Notes under the pieces: model-generated
Databases searched by the model: none
What the model saw: the letters and a program-made list of their open reading frames with translations, nothing else
What the model was told of the DNA's origin: nothing
From: Iris pallida
Lineage: Eukaryota > Streptophyta > Magnoliopsida > Asparagales > Iridaceae
Assembly: GCA_029216955.1 (NCBI GenBank)
Contig: JANAVB010006999.1
Span: 2,164,431-2,228,430 of the forward strand
Length of the DNA stretch: 64,000 bases
Direction of reading: 5' to 3'
Translations under genes and position numbers: made by a program
In this document: positions 1-10,699 of the stretch, in pieces
Layout of the letters: the number at the start of each line of letters is the position of its first letter
Position numbering within the stretch: position 1 is the stretch's first letter

Positions 1-217
1 CCCCCACGAAGGGAGCTTCCACGCTAGGGCCGAGGAGGGATCGACTACGCTAGGTTCGCGGGGGTGGCAGGCATGGGGGGGCCTCCGAAGGAGGGGAGGG
101 GGCTCCGCGGCCATCCGGCCGGCCCGCCGGGGAGGAAAACCAGCCCCGCCCACCACCCAAGGAAGAAGAAGGGGGGGTGGGAACTCAAAGGCCGGCTGAG
201 AAATGTCTCCCCATTCC

Positions 218-219
<2 letters not shown>
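1..219. other. GC-rich block, unassigned
   Basis: This stretch is strikingly G+C rich with purine runs, in contrast to the AT-rich sequence that follows. An open frame on the plus strand runs through it into the TA tract, but the predicted peptide is Gly/Pro/Arg-rich with no recognisable domain. It may be the edge of a repeat that begins left of the window. No function is assigned. Confidence 0.3.

Positions 220-259
<40 letters not shown>
220..259. repeat. (TA)n microsatellite
   Basis: About 20 uninterrupted TA dinucleotides. It directly precedes the candidate Helitron 5' end. Confidence 0.95.
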
Positions 260-261
<2 letters not shown>

Positions 262-634
262 TTCTATATAATAAGAAAAACTTGATGGTGAAACTTTTGA
301 ATTCCTAAAATACCCTTGAGTATTTTATAAACATCTTGTTATTATGTCAACTTGCATGTCTTAAGAGTTAAAGCAATAAACTATGCATGCTATGAAATTC
401 TATACAACTCTTCATGTTCCAATGGTAATAGTTTTTTTTTCTGTCCTTACCATTTTCCAAAGGTTATTATTCTTAAAAGAAAATTAAAAAAAATAAAAAT
501 TCATATTTCAAATCTCTTGGCATTGTAAAAAGAAAGCACACACATGAATATTCACCTGGAAAAGATGGAAAGACGACAACTGACCTTATGATATTTTAAT
601 TAAAATACGTGCAAAGCACGTATATGTAGACTAG
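260..634 (+). mobile_element. Candidate non-autonomous Helitron
   Basis: The right end has the Helitron signature: a short GC-containing hairpin (ATACGTGC-AAA-GCACGTAT, 605-623), then a few bases, then CTAG at 631-634 and a host T. The left end is placed at a TC dinucleotide (TCTTCTATATAATAAG, 260 or 263), which resembles plant Helitron 5' ends and abuts a TA tract. There are no terminal inverted repeats or target duplication, as expected for Helitrons, which insert between A and T. No Rep/helicase coding is present, so it would be non-autonomous. The 5' end is uncertain because it lacks the expected preceding A. Confidence 0.45.
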
Positions 635-647
635 TATAGATGTAGAC

Positions 648-911
<264 letters not shown>

Positions 912-915
912 CAAC

Positions 916-2172
916 CAAACGCATGACTCCAAAGATCATACTGTTAAAAGGCAAGTAAGGAATTCAACACCAATTTCTTTATATCATTGTACTTCTTTCT
1001 TTTGCAACTTGTGCTAAGAAAAATGAGATGTGTGGAACTCATGAGAGTTTTGCCTAAGGTTTGTGGTATCGGAAACGGTTTCGGAGCCTTCCTATGAGTA
1101 TCAAGTTCTATGATATCGACAGTATTGATAGTTTCGGATCGGAATATCATATTTTTTTGGTACCAGAAAACAAATAATTATTAATAAAATTATTAAAATT
1201 TTAGAATTTTTTTATATTTGGACATAATTTTAAGTATTTTATGTGTTGTTTCTTAATCAGTTTGAAATTTAATGAAATAATAGTCATCTTACCCGCAATA
1301 ATTTTTTTCTTTCATTTATATGCTTTTACACCCTTGCTGATTGGTCTTTTTCATTCAATTTTCTCTATCGAATTGACTGGAAAAAAGACCCCCAACGTCG
1401 GTATCGATCAGTATCGGTAATGGTCAGTATCAGATCGGGACATAGCAACTCGTATCGGTATCAGCCACATTAGATCGGCATCGGCCGATAGTGAGGGTGC
1501 CAAATTCAAAGAGGAAGTGACCTATGGAGCAGAATGGTCATGTGAAAATGTGCACCCCTACTCGTCGCTCACCAACATGGTATAGTATAGGTGCAAGTGG
1601 CAGACTTTAACGTGGTACCAAAGCATCCTGATTCAATATCTGTGACACATTTTTAAGCTTATTTTACAAATTCAAAAATATAGTGTTTCATGAATCCAGG
1701 CCTCAACCCATAAAATTCCAATAGACCTCCGACCTGTTTGAATAATATAAATATATAATCCTCATCTTTTTTCAAAATCTAGACTTTCAGTGCAAGTGAC
1801 AGGACTTTGACAAAGATGAAAGAAGTTTCTTAGATGTAGTCACTAGTTTCATGTTTTCAAGTATTTTTGCGAAGGGGTTAAAAACAAAAGCTCTATGACC
1901 AAGGGCAAGAAAGGGCAGAACCCCTATCCGTTATCACGTAGGAAGCATGAACACTCTCAAATGGGTGATGTGTCCATGTCTAAACGCTCCAAAATACAAT
2001 ATGATATGTCAAAATAGATGTCCGTGTTGCCGTCATGCAATGTATGCATCTGTTGTGTGTTTGTCCAGTTCAACATAAGTTATCAATAGGTCTGTGTTTT
2101 TATGTTAGGTCTAGGGATTTGCATGTTTGGTTCTAATTGGACGATGCTATATATGGTACTAGACATAATAGG
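916..2172. other. Intergenic stretch, no gene seen
   Basis: No credible coding region. Two segments (about 1060-1150 and 1395-1495) are rich in the words tatcgg, gatcgg and ccgata on both strands, suggesting the ends of a decayed fold-back element, but no clean terminal repeats or target duplication could be fixed. Confidence 0.4.
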
Positions 2173-3699
2173 TGTCACCTTCCGCTCCCGAATAATCGGG
2201 TACGGGCCGATGCATGTCCGGTCTACACTGTCGTTGACAGCGGTAGTGAGCCGTCTAGTCATCAATAACAAGAATAATCTCATCACAGCATCTAATCTCG
2301 GAATCTATACTAACCATCGCAGCAATCCACTATACAATTATTACAATATATACATAAATGACCGGTTACAAAGCCGGTAAAAGATAAAACTATCTAGCAA
2401 CAACATATACAACATGTACTCAAATACATTCGATCAATCTCCTATACATGAATCTATATATCAATATCCGGAGTGAGCTCCGCTGCTAGCCATGACAGTC
2501 TACGGGATCAATCTCACCTATAATCAATAGTCTAGTCAGGATGGAGCAAAGCACAATGTAACTCAATAAAACTCACCATGAAAGATTAATGGAACAGTAT
2601 AGCAAATAGAATTGAAAGACAGAGAAGCAATGTGAATATAAAGTATGCACTAGCTATGTGTACATGTGCAATTGGACGTTATCAACACGTGGGGACTAAT
2701 ATGTAATCAGGCTTATAAAATATGCTATCAGTCAATCAATAATCAGGCATGTCTGACGATAATGCTATCAGTCACGCAATAATCAAGCATGTCTGACGAC
2801 AATGCTATCAGTCACGCATGAAATGGACATCAGACATATGGTGTATGCTATCAGGCAATAGTTGTCCAATATTAGTCAATCACATGTCTCTAGAACGTCC
2901 CCCACCCGACACGAGAAACAATGCAATAATCGGGAACAAGTACAATAATGAAACAAAACAATGTGTGTGCAATGCATGCAATGATGGTAATACTGAATAC
3001 ATGTACTTGCCTCAATTTTGGGATTTTCTCCAAGTCTTCTAGATCACCTAGAAATAGGAAGGGTTTATTTAGAAAATAATTCTTAATTTATTATGAAATT
3101 ATCTAAGATGTCTTATTCAATAATCTTACTACTAACTTATTTAACCACTAATACTTCCTTTGAATTAACTTGGTCTAGGAGTCGGTCCATCACATACAAA
3201 TTCAAGGTCATCCACTTCACTGGCTAGGCCTAAATCTAAGCAACTAAGCTATTTGCATGGAGGCCCAAGGTCTAACCCAATAGTACTTAATTAGTCATTT
3301 AAAGCTAAATATGTGTACATAGCTCAATTCTGACATAATAATCTGAACAACTAAATCCAACCTTTTTCCTTAGCCTTAATGGCTACTAAGAGTTCAAATA
3401 GCTCTTCCATTCAAATCAGTTGGATTACTCCTAAGCCTAAAGCCTTAGTTCTTCAATTAACCTTACTCCAAGCCAACAGTCATCTCCATTTGAACTGATA
3501 TTGCTCTGTTGACACCAGAGACACAACAATACTGTCGAACCCTTGTCATTCAGTATGAACACCTGCACTCTTATCATACAACCCATCTTGTAACCTGTCC
3601 TCAACACTGTGTCAAACACGGAACGTGTCCCCCTTTTGGTTAGAGTCCAAGACGGACACAACCAGAGTGATTCCCCTGTCTGTTCCTACATAGGTGACA
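2173..3699. mobile_element. Possible LTR-like segment bounded by TGTCACC...GGTGACA
   Basis: The segment begins TGTCACC and ends GGTGACA, so it has TG...CA ends with a 7-bp inverted repeat. The layout resembles the better-supported insertion at 49315-52224. No matching 5-bp target duplication flanks it (atagg against tgtca). It has no coding capacity. It contains imperfect repeats of atgctatcagtcacgcaata around 2725-2820. The boundary call is tentative. Confidence 0.3.
2724..2860. repeat. Short imperfect tandem repeat (gctatcagtca...catgtctgacga)
   Basis: The phrase containing atgctatcagtca and aatcaggcatgtctgacga occurs about three times with small changes, spacing about 50 bp. It lies inside the possible LTR-like segment. 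No function is inferred. Confidence 0.6.
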
Positions 3700-3738
3700 T
3701 GTCAATCCGTTCTAAAATTAGTTAAAGGAAACCATACC

Positions 3739-4147
3739 TGGTTCGTAGAGTTCGACACTAGCTCCCCTTTGTCCAATGATGGTGTTCCCGAGTCCTTGGC
3801 TTGATGGCGATTCCTCCTACGCATATCATCGAACAGGATAGGTGCACAGCAAGAAGGATCTAATATGAGTTTAGTTTGAATATGTAACTGCTCCAAAATT
3901 GGAGAAACAATCAAGAACTTATCGTAATCAATCCAGGATCCAAGGAACAAGAATCGAGAACAATCTGATCATCAAGAACCGAATAATTCATATTTAGGAA
4001 ATCATTCCGCATCCCGCCAAAACATAGTGTTTCAAAATTTCGAAATACTAACCAATCCTCAGCATTCTCACAGGAAGAACTGTTAACCGCCATGGGTGTG
4101 CTCGAAGGGATGATCGTGTGCATCGTCGTCGTCGATCAGCACGGGAA
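3739..4147 (-). CDS. Candidate 5' exons of an unrecognised host gene (disrupted)
   Basis: On the minus strand an ATG in a strong plant start context (ACCCATGGCG, about 4094) opens a short frame reading M-A-V-N-S-S-S-C-E-N-A-E-D-W, followed by a possible splice donor (GTTAGT). Further along, an open stretch (about 3890-3740) ends at a strong donor, CAG then GTATGG. An upstream leader with a TATA-like box lies beyond the copia insertion, at 9906-10045. Before insertion of element 1 the two parts were contiguous (TSD gcaac), so the element sits in the leader or first exon. I do not recognise the protein, and later exons are not evident to the left. The gene model is inference. Confidence 0.25.
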
Positions 4148-4152
4148 GCAAC
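4148..4152. repeat. Target-site duplication of element 1 (left)
   Basis: gcaac immediately before the 5' LTR, repeated at 9901-9905 after the 3' LTR. Confidence 0.9.
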
Positions 4153-4950
4153 TGTTGGAGTGGGTGGGGTTCCCAACCTATGTGGAGAAGATCCCGGAGT
4201 GCGACGAGCGCCGTCCGATGTCGGAGAAGCTCGGGAGTAGTTGTTGCTGCTGCTGCTGCCCCAAAGGGGGTTCTGGACCAAGTCTGCCGAGTTCGGGCCG
4301 AACTCGGTCCCAGGCCGAGTTCTGGCCGAACTCGGTCTGGCCGTTCCAGGGTTTGGCCATCCAGTGCTGGTTGCCCCACACAGAGTTCTGGCCGAACTCT
4401 GTGTGTCGGGGGGCTGAAGCGGATTTTAGGATGAGTTTTCATCATTGGATCTAATCCAACGGTCCAGGTTGGTTGCGGGATTAGGAAGATATATTGAGTT
4501 TTCTCAACCCTAATTCATAATCGTATTATCGCATTGGACAACACAAGTTTGAGAGAGAAGGAGGCAAGAGTGCCATTGCAACTTCAGAGAAGAAGACGGA
4601 GGATTGAAGGTCGTTTTCGAAGGAGATCGTGTTTCGGGTAATCTCTACTCGTCGTTCTCGTTCTTCGTAGCCTTGTGATCATTGTTCTTGTCTCTGAGTG
4701 TTGTGGGGATCCGATTTGGATCGGGAGGAGTTTGTGGAGGGTGTAATTCTTCTATTCCATTAGTGGAGGCTTCTCAGGGTTGGACTCCGATCGTCCCGTG
4801 GTTTTTCCCGCAAGGGTTTCCACGTCAAAAACTCTCTGTGTCTGCGTGATTGTTTTTGTGTGCTTGTTTTTGGGTTCGTGCATTGTTTGCTCAGTCCTCT
4901 CGCAGGTACTCTCCGGTTTGGGGAAAGGTTTCCGCGCTTCTTTCCCAACA
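4153..4950 (+). repeat. 5' LTR of copia element 1
   Basis: 798 bp starting TGTTGGAGTGGG and ending TTTCCCAACA. It would carry the promoter and polyadenylation signals for the element RNA. It contains repeated ccgagttc/gaactcgg words (about 4275-4400) that can pair locally, and a CTG-rich run (about 4240-4260). It is matched over its full length by the 3' LTR. Confidence 0.95.
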
Positions 4951-4952
4951 GA

Positions 4953-5008
4953 GTGGTATCAGAGCATAGGTTTTGTTCTGGCTGATACCAACAGAGTGGT
5001 ATCAGAGC
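4953..5008 (+). promoter_or_regulatory. Duplicated primer-binding site of element 1
   Basis: TGGTATCAGAGC, complementary to the 3' end of plant initiator tRNA-Met, occurs at 4953-4964, three bases after the 5' LTR, and again at 4997-5008. A 21-bp word starting ccaacagag is identical in the two units, which are 44 bp apart. Between them lies CTGGCTGATACCA, which resembles the sense 3' end of initiator tRNA-Met and forms a 9-bp hairpin with the second site. The related element 2 has only one site. Confidence 0.85.
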
Positions 5009-5057
5009 TTTGAGTTCAAAGGGTGTCAGGAGTTGACAGAGGAACCAGAGAGGAGAG

Positions 5058-6841
5058 ATGGACGCGAAGCCGGTGCGCATGGTGAACCTCAATGGCATAA
5101 ACTATCATTATTGGCGGAGCAAGATGAAGGATTTGCTATTTGTCAAGAAGCTGCATCTACCTGTGTTTGCAACCGAGAGGTCCAGTGATAAATCCGAGGT
5201 GGACTGGAAGTTTGAGCACATACAGGTGTGTGGGTACATACGGCAGTTTGTTGATGAGAACGTGTACAACCACGTTGCCAATATTGAGCACGCGAAGACG
5301 TTGTGGGATAAGCTAGAATCCTTGTATGCGAAGAAGACCGGGGTAAACAAGTTGTTCCTGATCCGAACGATGATGGGTCTGCGGTACAAGGATGGGGCGT
5401 CTATTACGGATCACTTGAGTGATTTCCAGGGCGTGGTTGACCAGCTATCTTCTATGGGAGTCAAGTTCGACGACGAAGTTCAGGGACTGTGGCTGCTGTG
5501 TACCTTGCCAGACTCGTGGGAGACCGTACGAGTATCTATGATCGCTTCTGCTCCAGAGGGCGTGGTCAGTCTGGAGTTTGCCAAGAGCGGGGTATTGAAT
5601 GAAGAGATGCGGAGACGTTCTCAGGGCACTTCATCCACATCCCACCACTCAGAGGCACTTGTTTCAGAGAGCCGCGGAAGGGGCAAAAGCAGGGGTCCAG
5701 GTGGTGGCAGAGACAAGAGCAGGGGGAAGTCCAAGGGTCGGTACGAGGACTCAGAGTGTTACCATTGCGGTAAGAAGGGCCATATCAAGCGGAATTGTTT
5801 AGCTTGGAAGAAGGAGAAGAAGGACGACAAGGGGAAGCAAGAAGAGAACACTACAGCGGCGGCCTCGGTACATGGAGGCGATGTGATCGTCGTAGGTGAT
5901 GAGGTCATTACTAACCTCGCCTGCGATGACAATTCTTGGCTGGTGGACTCAGGGGCTTCAGCACATGTATCTCACAATAGGGCACTGTTTGCCACTTACA
6001 CGACAGGCGACTGTGGCGTGTTGAAGATGGGCAACGGAGATGTGTCGAAGGCGGTTGCCGTTGGAGATGTGCATTTGAGAATGAAGACGGGTGCGGTTCT
6101 TGTTCTCAAGGATGTTCGTTATGTCCCTGATATCCGTTTCAACCTGGTGTCGGTTGGAAGGTTGGATGACGAGGGATTCTTCAGTCTCTTCGGGAATAAT
6201 CAGTGGAAGCTTTCCAGAGGTTCGATGGTGATTGCTAGAGGAAGCAAGAAGTCCGGTCTCTACTATATGGAGGGGAGCACAGAGGGGGCACAGGAGGTGA
6301 ACGTCGTCAGTGACGCGTCTACCGAGTTGTGGCACAGGCGGCTCGGCCATATCAGCGAGAAGGGGATGAGCTACTTGGTGAACAGGAAGGTGATTCCGGG
6401 ACTCAAGTCTACAAAGTTGGAGAAATGCATGCACTGTTTGGCTGAGAAGCAAAGTAGGGTGTCTTTCCAGAGTCACCCTAGTTCGAGAAAGCCGGCGTTG
6501 CTCGAGTTGATTCACTCGGATGTCTGCGGTCCTATGAAGGTAAAATCTCTTGGTGGTGCTTCTTACTTTGTGACTTTTATTGATGACTGTTCCAGGAAGG
6601 TTTGGGTCTATGCCTTAAAGACCAAGGATCAGGTGCTGCCTACTTTCAAGGAGTTTCAGGCCTCCGTTGAAAGGGAGACGGGCAAGAAGTTGTTGTGTGT
6701 TCGGTCCGACAATGGCGGCGAATACATCGGTCCCTTTGATGCGTATTGCAGAGAGCAAGGGATACGACACCAGAAGACTCCGCCAAAGACACCTCAGCTC
6801 AATGGTGTAGCGGAGCGCATAAACAGGACACTGATGGAGAG
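5058..6841 (+). pseudogene. Element 1 gag-pol, first part: Gag, protease, integrase (frameshifted)
   Basis: The start is the first ATG after the primer site. Residues about 1-200 are copia-type Gag with a Y-W-R-S-K-M motif. A zinc knuckle C-Y-H-C-x4-H-x4-C (about 234-247) would bind RNA. The aspartic protease motif L-V-D-S-G-A-S is near residue 297. The integrase HHCC finger (H426, H431, C457, C460) and catalytic D488, D551 and E586 are all present. The true frame breaks near residue 594 (about nt 6840), where one G is missing compared with element 2 (gagaggtg against gagagggt). The original frame then runs on as nonsense to 7187. Domain calls are from visible motifs; the effect of the frameshift is inferred. 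Confidence 0.9.
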
Positions 6842-9085
6842 GTGCGGTGTTTGCTGTCAGAGGCAAACTTGCCGGGCAGTTATTGGGGTGAGGCTCTTCT
6901 CACAGCTGCTTATATTATTAATTTGTCTCCTAGTGCTCCTTTGCAGGGTGATGTGCCTGACAAAGTATGGTACGGCAAGGAGCCGTCATACAGTCACCTG
7001 CGGGCGTTTGGTTGTAAAGCCTTCGTGCATGTACCGAAGGACGAGAGGACCAAACTTGAGCCGAAGACGAGGCGATGCGTCTTTGTCGGCTACGGTCGGG
7101 ATGAGTTTGGCTATAGACTCTACGACCCAGTGGAAGGAAAGCTCTACAGAAGCAGGAACGTGGTGTTCGTCGAGGATCAGACCATGACCAACACTCAGGA
7201 TTCCGAGACGCCTTCTGAGGCTGAGGAATTGCCTGAGTTAGAGTCATTTTGCTTCGAGCAGTTTCCAGAGGACATCGCAGAGGATCCAGTTATGGGGGAG
7301 CCGGTACATGGAGTTGCTCCCAACCTTGATCATCAGCCTGCTGATGGTGATCAGGGTGTCCCTCAGGAGGATGAGCATGCCGGGGAGGCAGTTCCTGAAG
7401 GGGAGGAGGCTGTCGGTATACAGCCAGCACCAGTGGCTCCACTGAGAAGGAGCAACAGGGATCGTCGACCATCTACGAGATACTCGTCGGATGAGTATGT
7501 GCTACTGACTGACGGGGGAGAGCCCGAAAGTTTTGTAGAGGCTATGGAAGACGAACACAGACAGGAGTGGATGGTGGCTATGCAGGAGGAGATGAGTTCC
7601 TTGCACACCAATTCTACTTATGATCTGGTGCGGTTGCCAAAGGGCAAGAAGGCTTTGAAGAATCGATGGGTGTTCAGAGTGAAGCAGACGGATGATGCTA
7701 CTCGCCCTCGATACAAAGCGAGGCTGGTAGTCAAGGGCTACGGTCAGCGGAAAGGCGTGGATTATGATAAAATCTTTTCGCCTGTCGTCAAGCATTCGTC
7801 TATTCGGGTGGTGCTAGCATTAGCAGCCAGTTTCGACTTGGAGGTCGAGCAGATGGACGTGAAGACGGCGTTCCTCCACGGTGATCTTGAGGAGGAGTTG
7901 TACATGGAGCAGCCGGAGGGATTCTGTGAGAAGGGCAAGTCACATTTGGTCTGCCGGTTGAGAAAGAGCTTGTATGGTCTGAAGCAGGCTCCGAGGCAGT
8001 GGTACAGAAAGTTCGAGTCGTTTATGGGGGAGCATGGTTATGCACGGACGACGTCGGACCATTGTGCATTTGTGAGGTATTTTGCCGATGATGATTTCAT
8101 CATTTTATTGCTCTATGTTGATGATATGCTATTAGTGGGTCGGAATGCCACTAGGATAGCGGAGTTGAAGCGCCAACTGGGCGCGGCCTTCTCTATGAAG
8201 GATTTGGGCGCAGCGAAGACTATTCTTGGGATGGAGATCAGCCGAGAGAGAGAGTCCAAGCTGCTACACTTGTCCCAAAAGAAGTACATTCACCGGGTAC
8301 TTCAGCGTTTCGGGATGGACGGGTCGAAGAAAGTGAGTTCCCCCCTCGCGGCTCACTTTAAGTTCTCTGAGGAGCAGTGTCCATCTACCGAGGACGAAAA
8401 GGAAGATATGGAGCGGGTTCCATATGCTTCAGCTGTGGGAAGCCTTATGTATGCTATGGTGTGTACGAGGCCAGATATTGCTCATGCAGTTGGTACGCTT
8501 AGCAGGTATCTTTCGAATCCTGGAAGGGTACACTGGAGTGCGGTCAAGTAGATTCTACGATATCTTCAGGGCACTGCTGGTTGGAGACTTTCCTTTGGTG
8601 GTGACGAGCCGAAGCTGGTTGGGTATACCGACGCTAATATGGCTGGAGATGTAGACACGAGGCGATCGACTTCAGGCTACGTGATGATGTTTGCGGGAGG
8701 AGCAGTGTCGTGGCAGTCGCGGTTGCAGAAGTGTGTTGCCTTGTCGACGACGGAGGCGGAATACATTGCGGCGACGGAGGCTTGCAAGGAGCTGTTGTGG
8801 ATGAAGAAGCTGTTGCAGGAAATGGGACTGAAGCAAGAGCAGTATACTTTGCTTTGCGACAGTCAGAGTGCTATCCATCTTGTGAAGAATCAGACGTTTC
8901 ATAGCCGGTCCAAGCACATCGAGACTCGGTATCATTGGACACGGGATGTGGTTGAGAAGAAGGACGCGGAGCTTGAGAAGGTGCATACAGATGACAACGG
9001 AGCTGATATGTTCACGAAGATTCTACCAAGGGGGAAGTTTGAGTACTGCAGGCAGATCGTCGGGATGACGACGTCCTCCCCATAG
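6842..9085 (+). pseudogene. Element 1 pol, second part: integrase C-terminus, reverse transcriptase, RNase H
   Basis: This continues the polyprotein in the next frame. It begins with the integrase C-terminal region (Y-W-G-E-A-L-L motif). It then has reverse transcriptase with V-E-Q-M-D-V-K-T-A-F-L-H-G, L-Y-G-L-K-Q-A-P and the catalytic Y-V-D-D box (about nt 8117), followed by RNase H (T-E-A-E-Y-I-A and S-K-H-I-E-T-R-Y-H). A TAG at 8549-8551 interrupts the segment where relatives have Trp (AVK-W-ILRYL), consistent with TGG to TAG. After it the frame stays open to the natural stop at 9083-9085. All catalytic motifs of reverse transcriptase and RNase H appear intact. Confidence 0.9.
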
Positions 9086-9087
9086 TT

Positions 9088-9102
9088 GTGAAGGGGGAGA
9101 TT
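9088..9102 (+). promoter_or_regulatory. Polypurine tract of element 1
   Basis: The purine run gaagggggaga followed by ttt lies immediately before the 3' LTR, where plus-strand DNA synthesis would be primed. Confidence 0.8.
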
Positions 9103-9900
9103 TGTTGGAGTGGGTGGGGTTCCCAACCTATATGGAGAAGATCCCGGAGTGCGACGAGCGCCGTCCGATGTCGGAGAAGCTCGGGAGTAGTTGTTGCTGC
9201 TGCTACTGCCCCAAAGGGGGTTCTGGACCAAGTCTGCCGAGTTCGGGCCGAACTCGGTCCCAGGCCGAGTTCTGGCCGAACTCGGTCTGGCCGTTCCAGG
9301 GTTTGGCCATCCAGTGCTGGTTGCCCCACACAGAGTTCTGGCCGAACTCTGTGTGTCGGGGGGCTGAAGCGGATTTCAGGATGAGTTTTCATCATTGGAT
9401 CTAATCCAACGGTCCAGGTTGGTTGCGGGATTAGGGAGATATATTGAGTTTTCTCAACCCTAATTCATAATCGTATTATCGCATTGGACAACACAAGTTT
9501 GAGAGAGAAGGAGGCAAGAGTGCCATTGCAACTTCAGAGAAGAAGACGGAGGATTGAAGGTCATTTTCGAAGGAGATCGTGTTTCGGGTAATCTCTACTC
9601 ATCGTTCTCGTTCTTCGTAGCCTTGTGATCATTGTTCTTGTCTCTGAGTGTTGTGGGGATCCGATTTGGATCGGGAGGAGTTTGTAGAGGGTGTAATTCT
9701 TCTATTCCATTAGTGGAGGCTTCTAAGGGTTGGACTCCGATCGTCCCGTGGTTTTTTCCGCAAGGGTTTCCACGTCAAAAATTATCTGTGTCTGCGTGAT
9801 TGTTTTTGTGTGCTTGTTTTTGGGTTCGTGCGTTGTTTGCTCGGTCCTCTCGCAGGTACTCTCCGGTTTGGGGAAAGGTTTCCGCGCTTCTTTCCCAACA
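9103..9900 (+). repeat. 3' LTR of copia element 1
   Basis: 798 bp, aligned end to end with the 5' LTR without gaps. About 13 substitutions were seen by eye. It is followed directly by the right copy of the target duplication gcaac. Confidence 0.95.
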
Positions 9901-9905
9901 GCAAC
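9901..9905. repeat. Target-site duplication of element 1 (right)
   Basis: gcaac, matching 4148-4152. Confidence 0.9.
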
Positions 9906-10034
9906 ACTTGGTCGCCGGAGGGGTCGCCATGGACGGGGAGCATAGCTTCGCCGAGGAAGATGACGATGACCGGAATGAATTGGGCAGCGCTTCGCCGTAG
10001 AAATTTGTGATGGAGAAGAGGAAGTCTAGGGCTG

Positions 10035-10043
10035 CTTAAATAG
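10035..10043 (-). promoter_or_regulatory. TATA-like box of the candidate host gene
   Basis: Read on the minus strand this is CTATTTAAG. A pyrimidine-rich leader follows (ctagacttcctcttctcc) and runs into the element 1 insertion point. Spacing to a plausible transcription start, about 25-30 bp, is normal for plants. It supports, but does not prove, a gene promoter split from its exons by element 1. Confidence 0.35.
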
Positions 10044-10699
10044 GCAGAGGGATGGTCAATCGACGGTCAGGATGAAGGAGGTTGTTAGGCGTCGACGGAG
10101 GAGATAAAGTTGGTGGTTAGGGGTTAGTTACGATCGAACGGCAAGGGTAAAATGGGCGGTGGAAATCCTGCGGTTGAGAGGGAAGGGAAATCTCTGGAAG
10201 CTGATCCTTCCTCCGCACGGTGCTGCAGTCTTTGCTTTGTCGTCGACCAAACGCATTTAACAGAGAGGGAAGGTTGGGAAGGAGGAATGGATGCTGAGTT
10301 TGAATTGAAACCCAACGTTTAAGTATTAATCAGAGAAGTGATGGGCCGGCTGTTAAGCCCAGGGGAGAGTTGAGTAATGGGCTGTTGGCCCATTAACTAG
10401 TTGTAGGATTTTGAGGAAAAATAAAAGTGGTATTAGTATCGGAATCTCTAATTGATTTAATCAATATTTTAAGTAAAACTTAGGAAGTCAATAACCAATA
10501 TCAATTATTGGAATATACTCTTAACAAGGGTTTTAGAATCATTAATGATAATAAAGTAATTTAAAGAAATCTTAAAATAATGATATAAATTCATATGAAA
10601 AATACTCAATTGATTATTTAGCGAAGTGGAGTTACAATAGGGATGGTTGGTTTCATGGTTTCCAATATAGACTAGTTAATAGGAACTTCTAGTCTCACT
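10044..10699. other. Intergenic or promoter-proximal stretch
   Basis: Moderately GC-rich to about 10400, then AT-rich. No recognisable coding region or complete element. The first part would be upstream promoter sequence if the candidate minus-strand gene is real. Confidence 0.4.

Larger units (their letters stand above)
4153..9900 (+). mobile_element. Copia element 1, full-length Ty1/copia retrotransposon
   Basis: A complete 5748-bp element with two 798-bp LTRs, TG...CA ends and a 5-bp target duplication gcaac (4148-4152 and 9901-9905). It has an initiator-tRNA-Met primer site, a gag-pol region in the copia order (Gag, protease, integrase, reverse transcriptase, RNase H) and a polypurine tract. 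By eye the LTRs differ at about 13 positions, mostly transitions, so the insertion is fairly young. The coding region carries one single-base deletion and one premature stop, so this copy cannot make the full polyprotein. The Gag and pol sequences resemble the Tnt1/Tork-type group, but the lineage was not tested. Confidence 0.95.

Noticed and set aside
4083..4454. Open frames on both strands at the start of the element 1 LTR
   Set aside because: They lie within the LTR, and near-identical frames recur in the 3' LTR. LTRs are non-coding in this family.
5958..6515. 185-codon minus-strand frame within element 1
   Set aside because: It is antisense to a well-supported protease-integrase region and reflects that region's codon structure.
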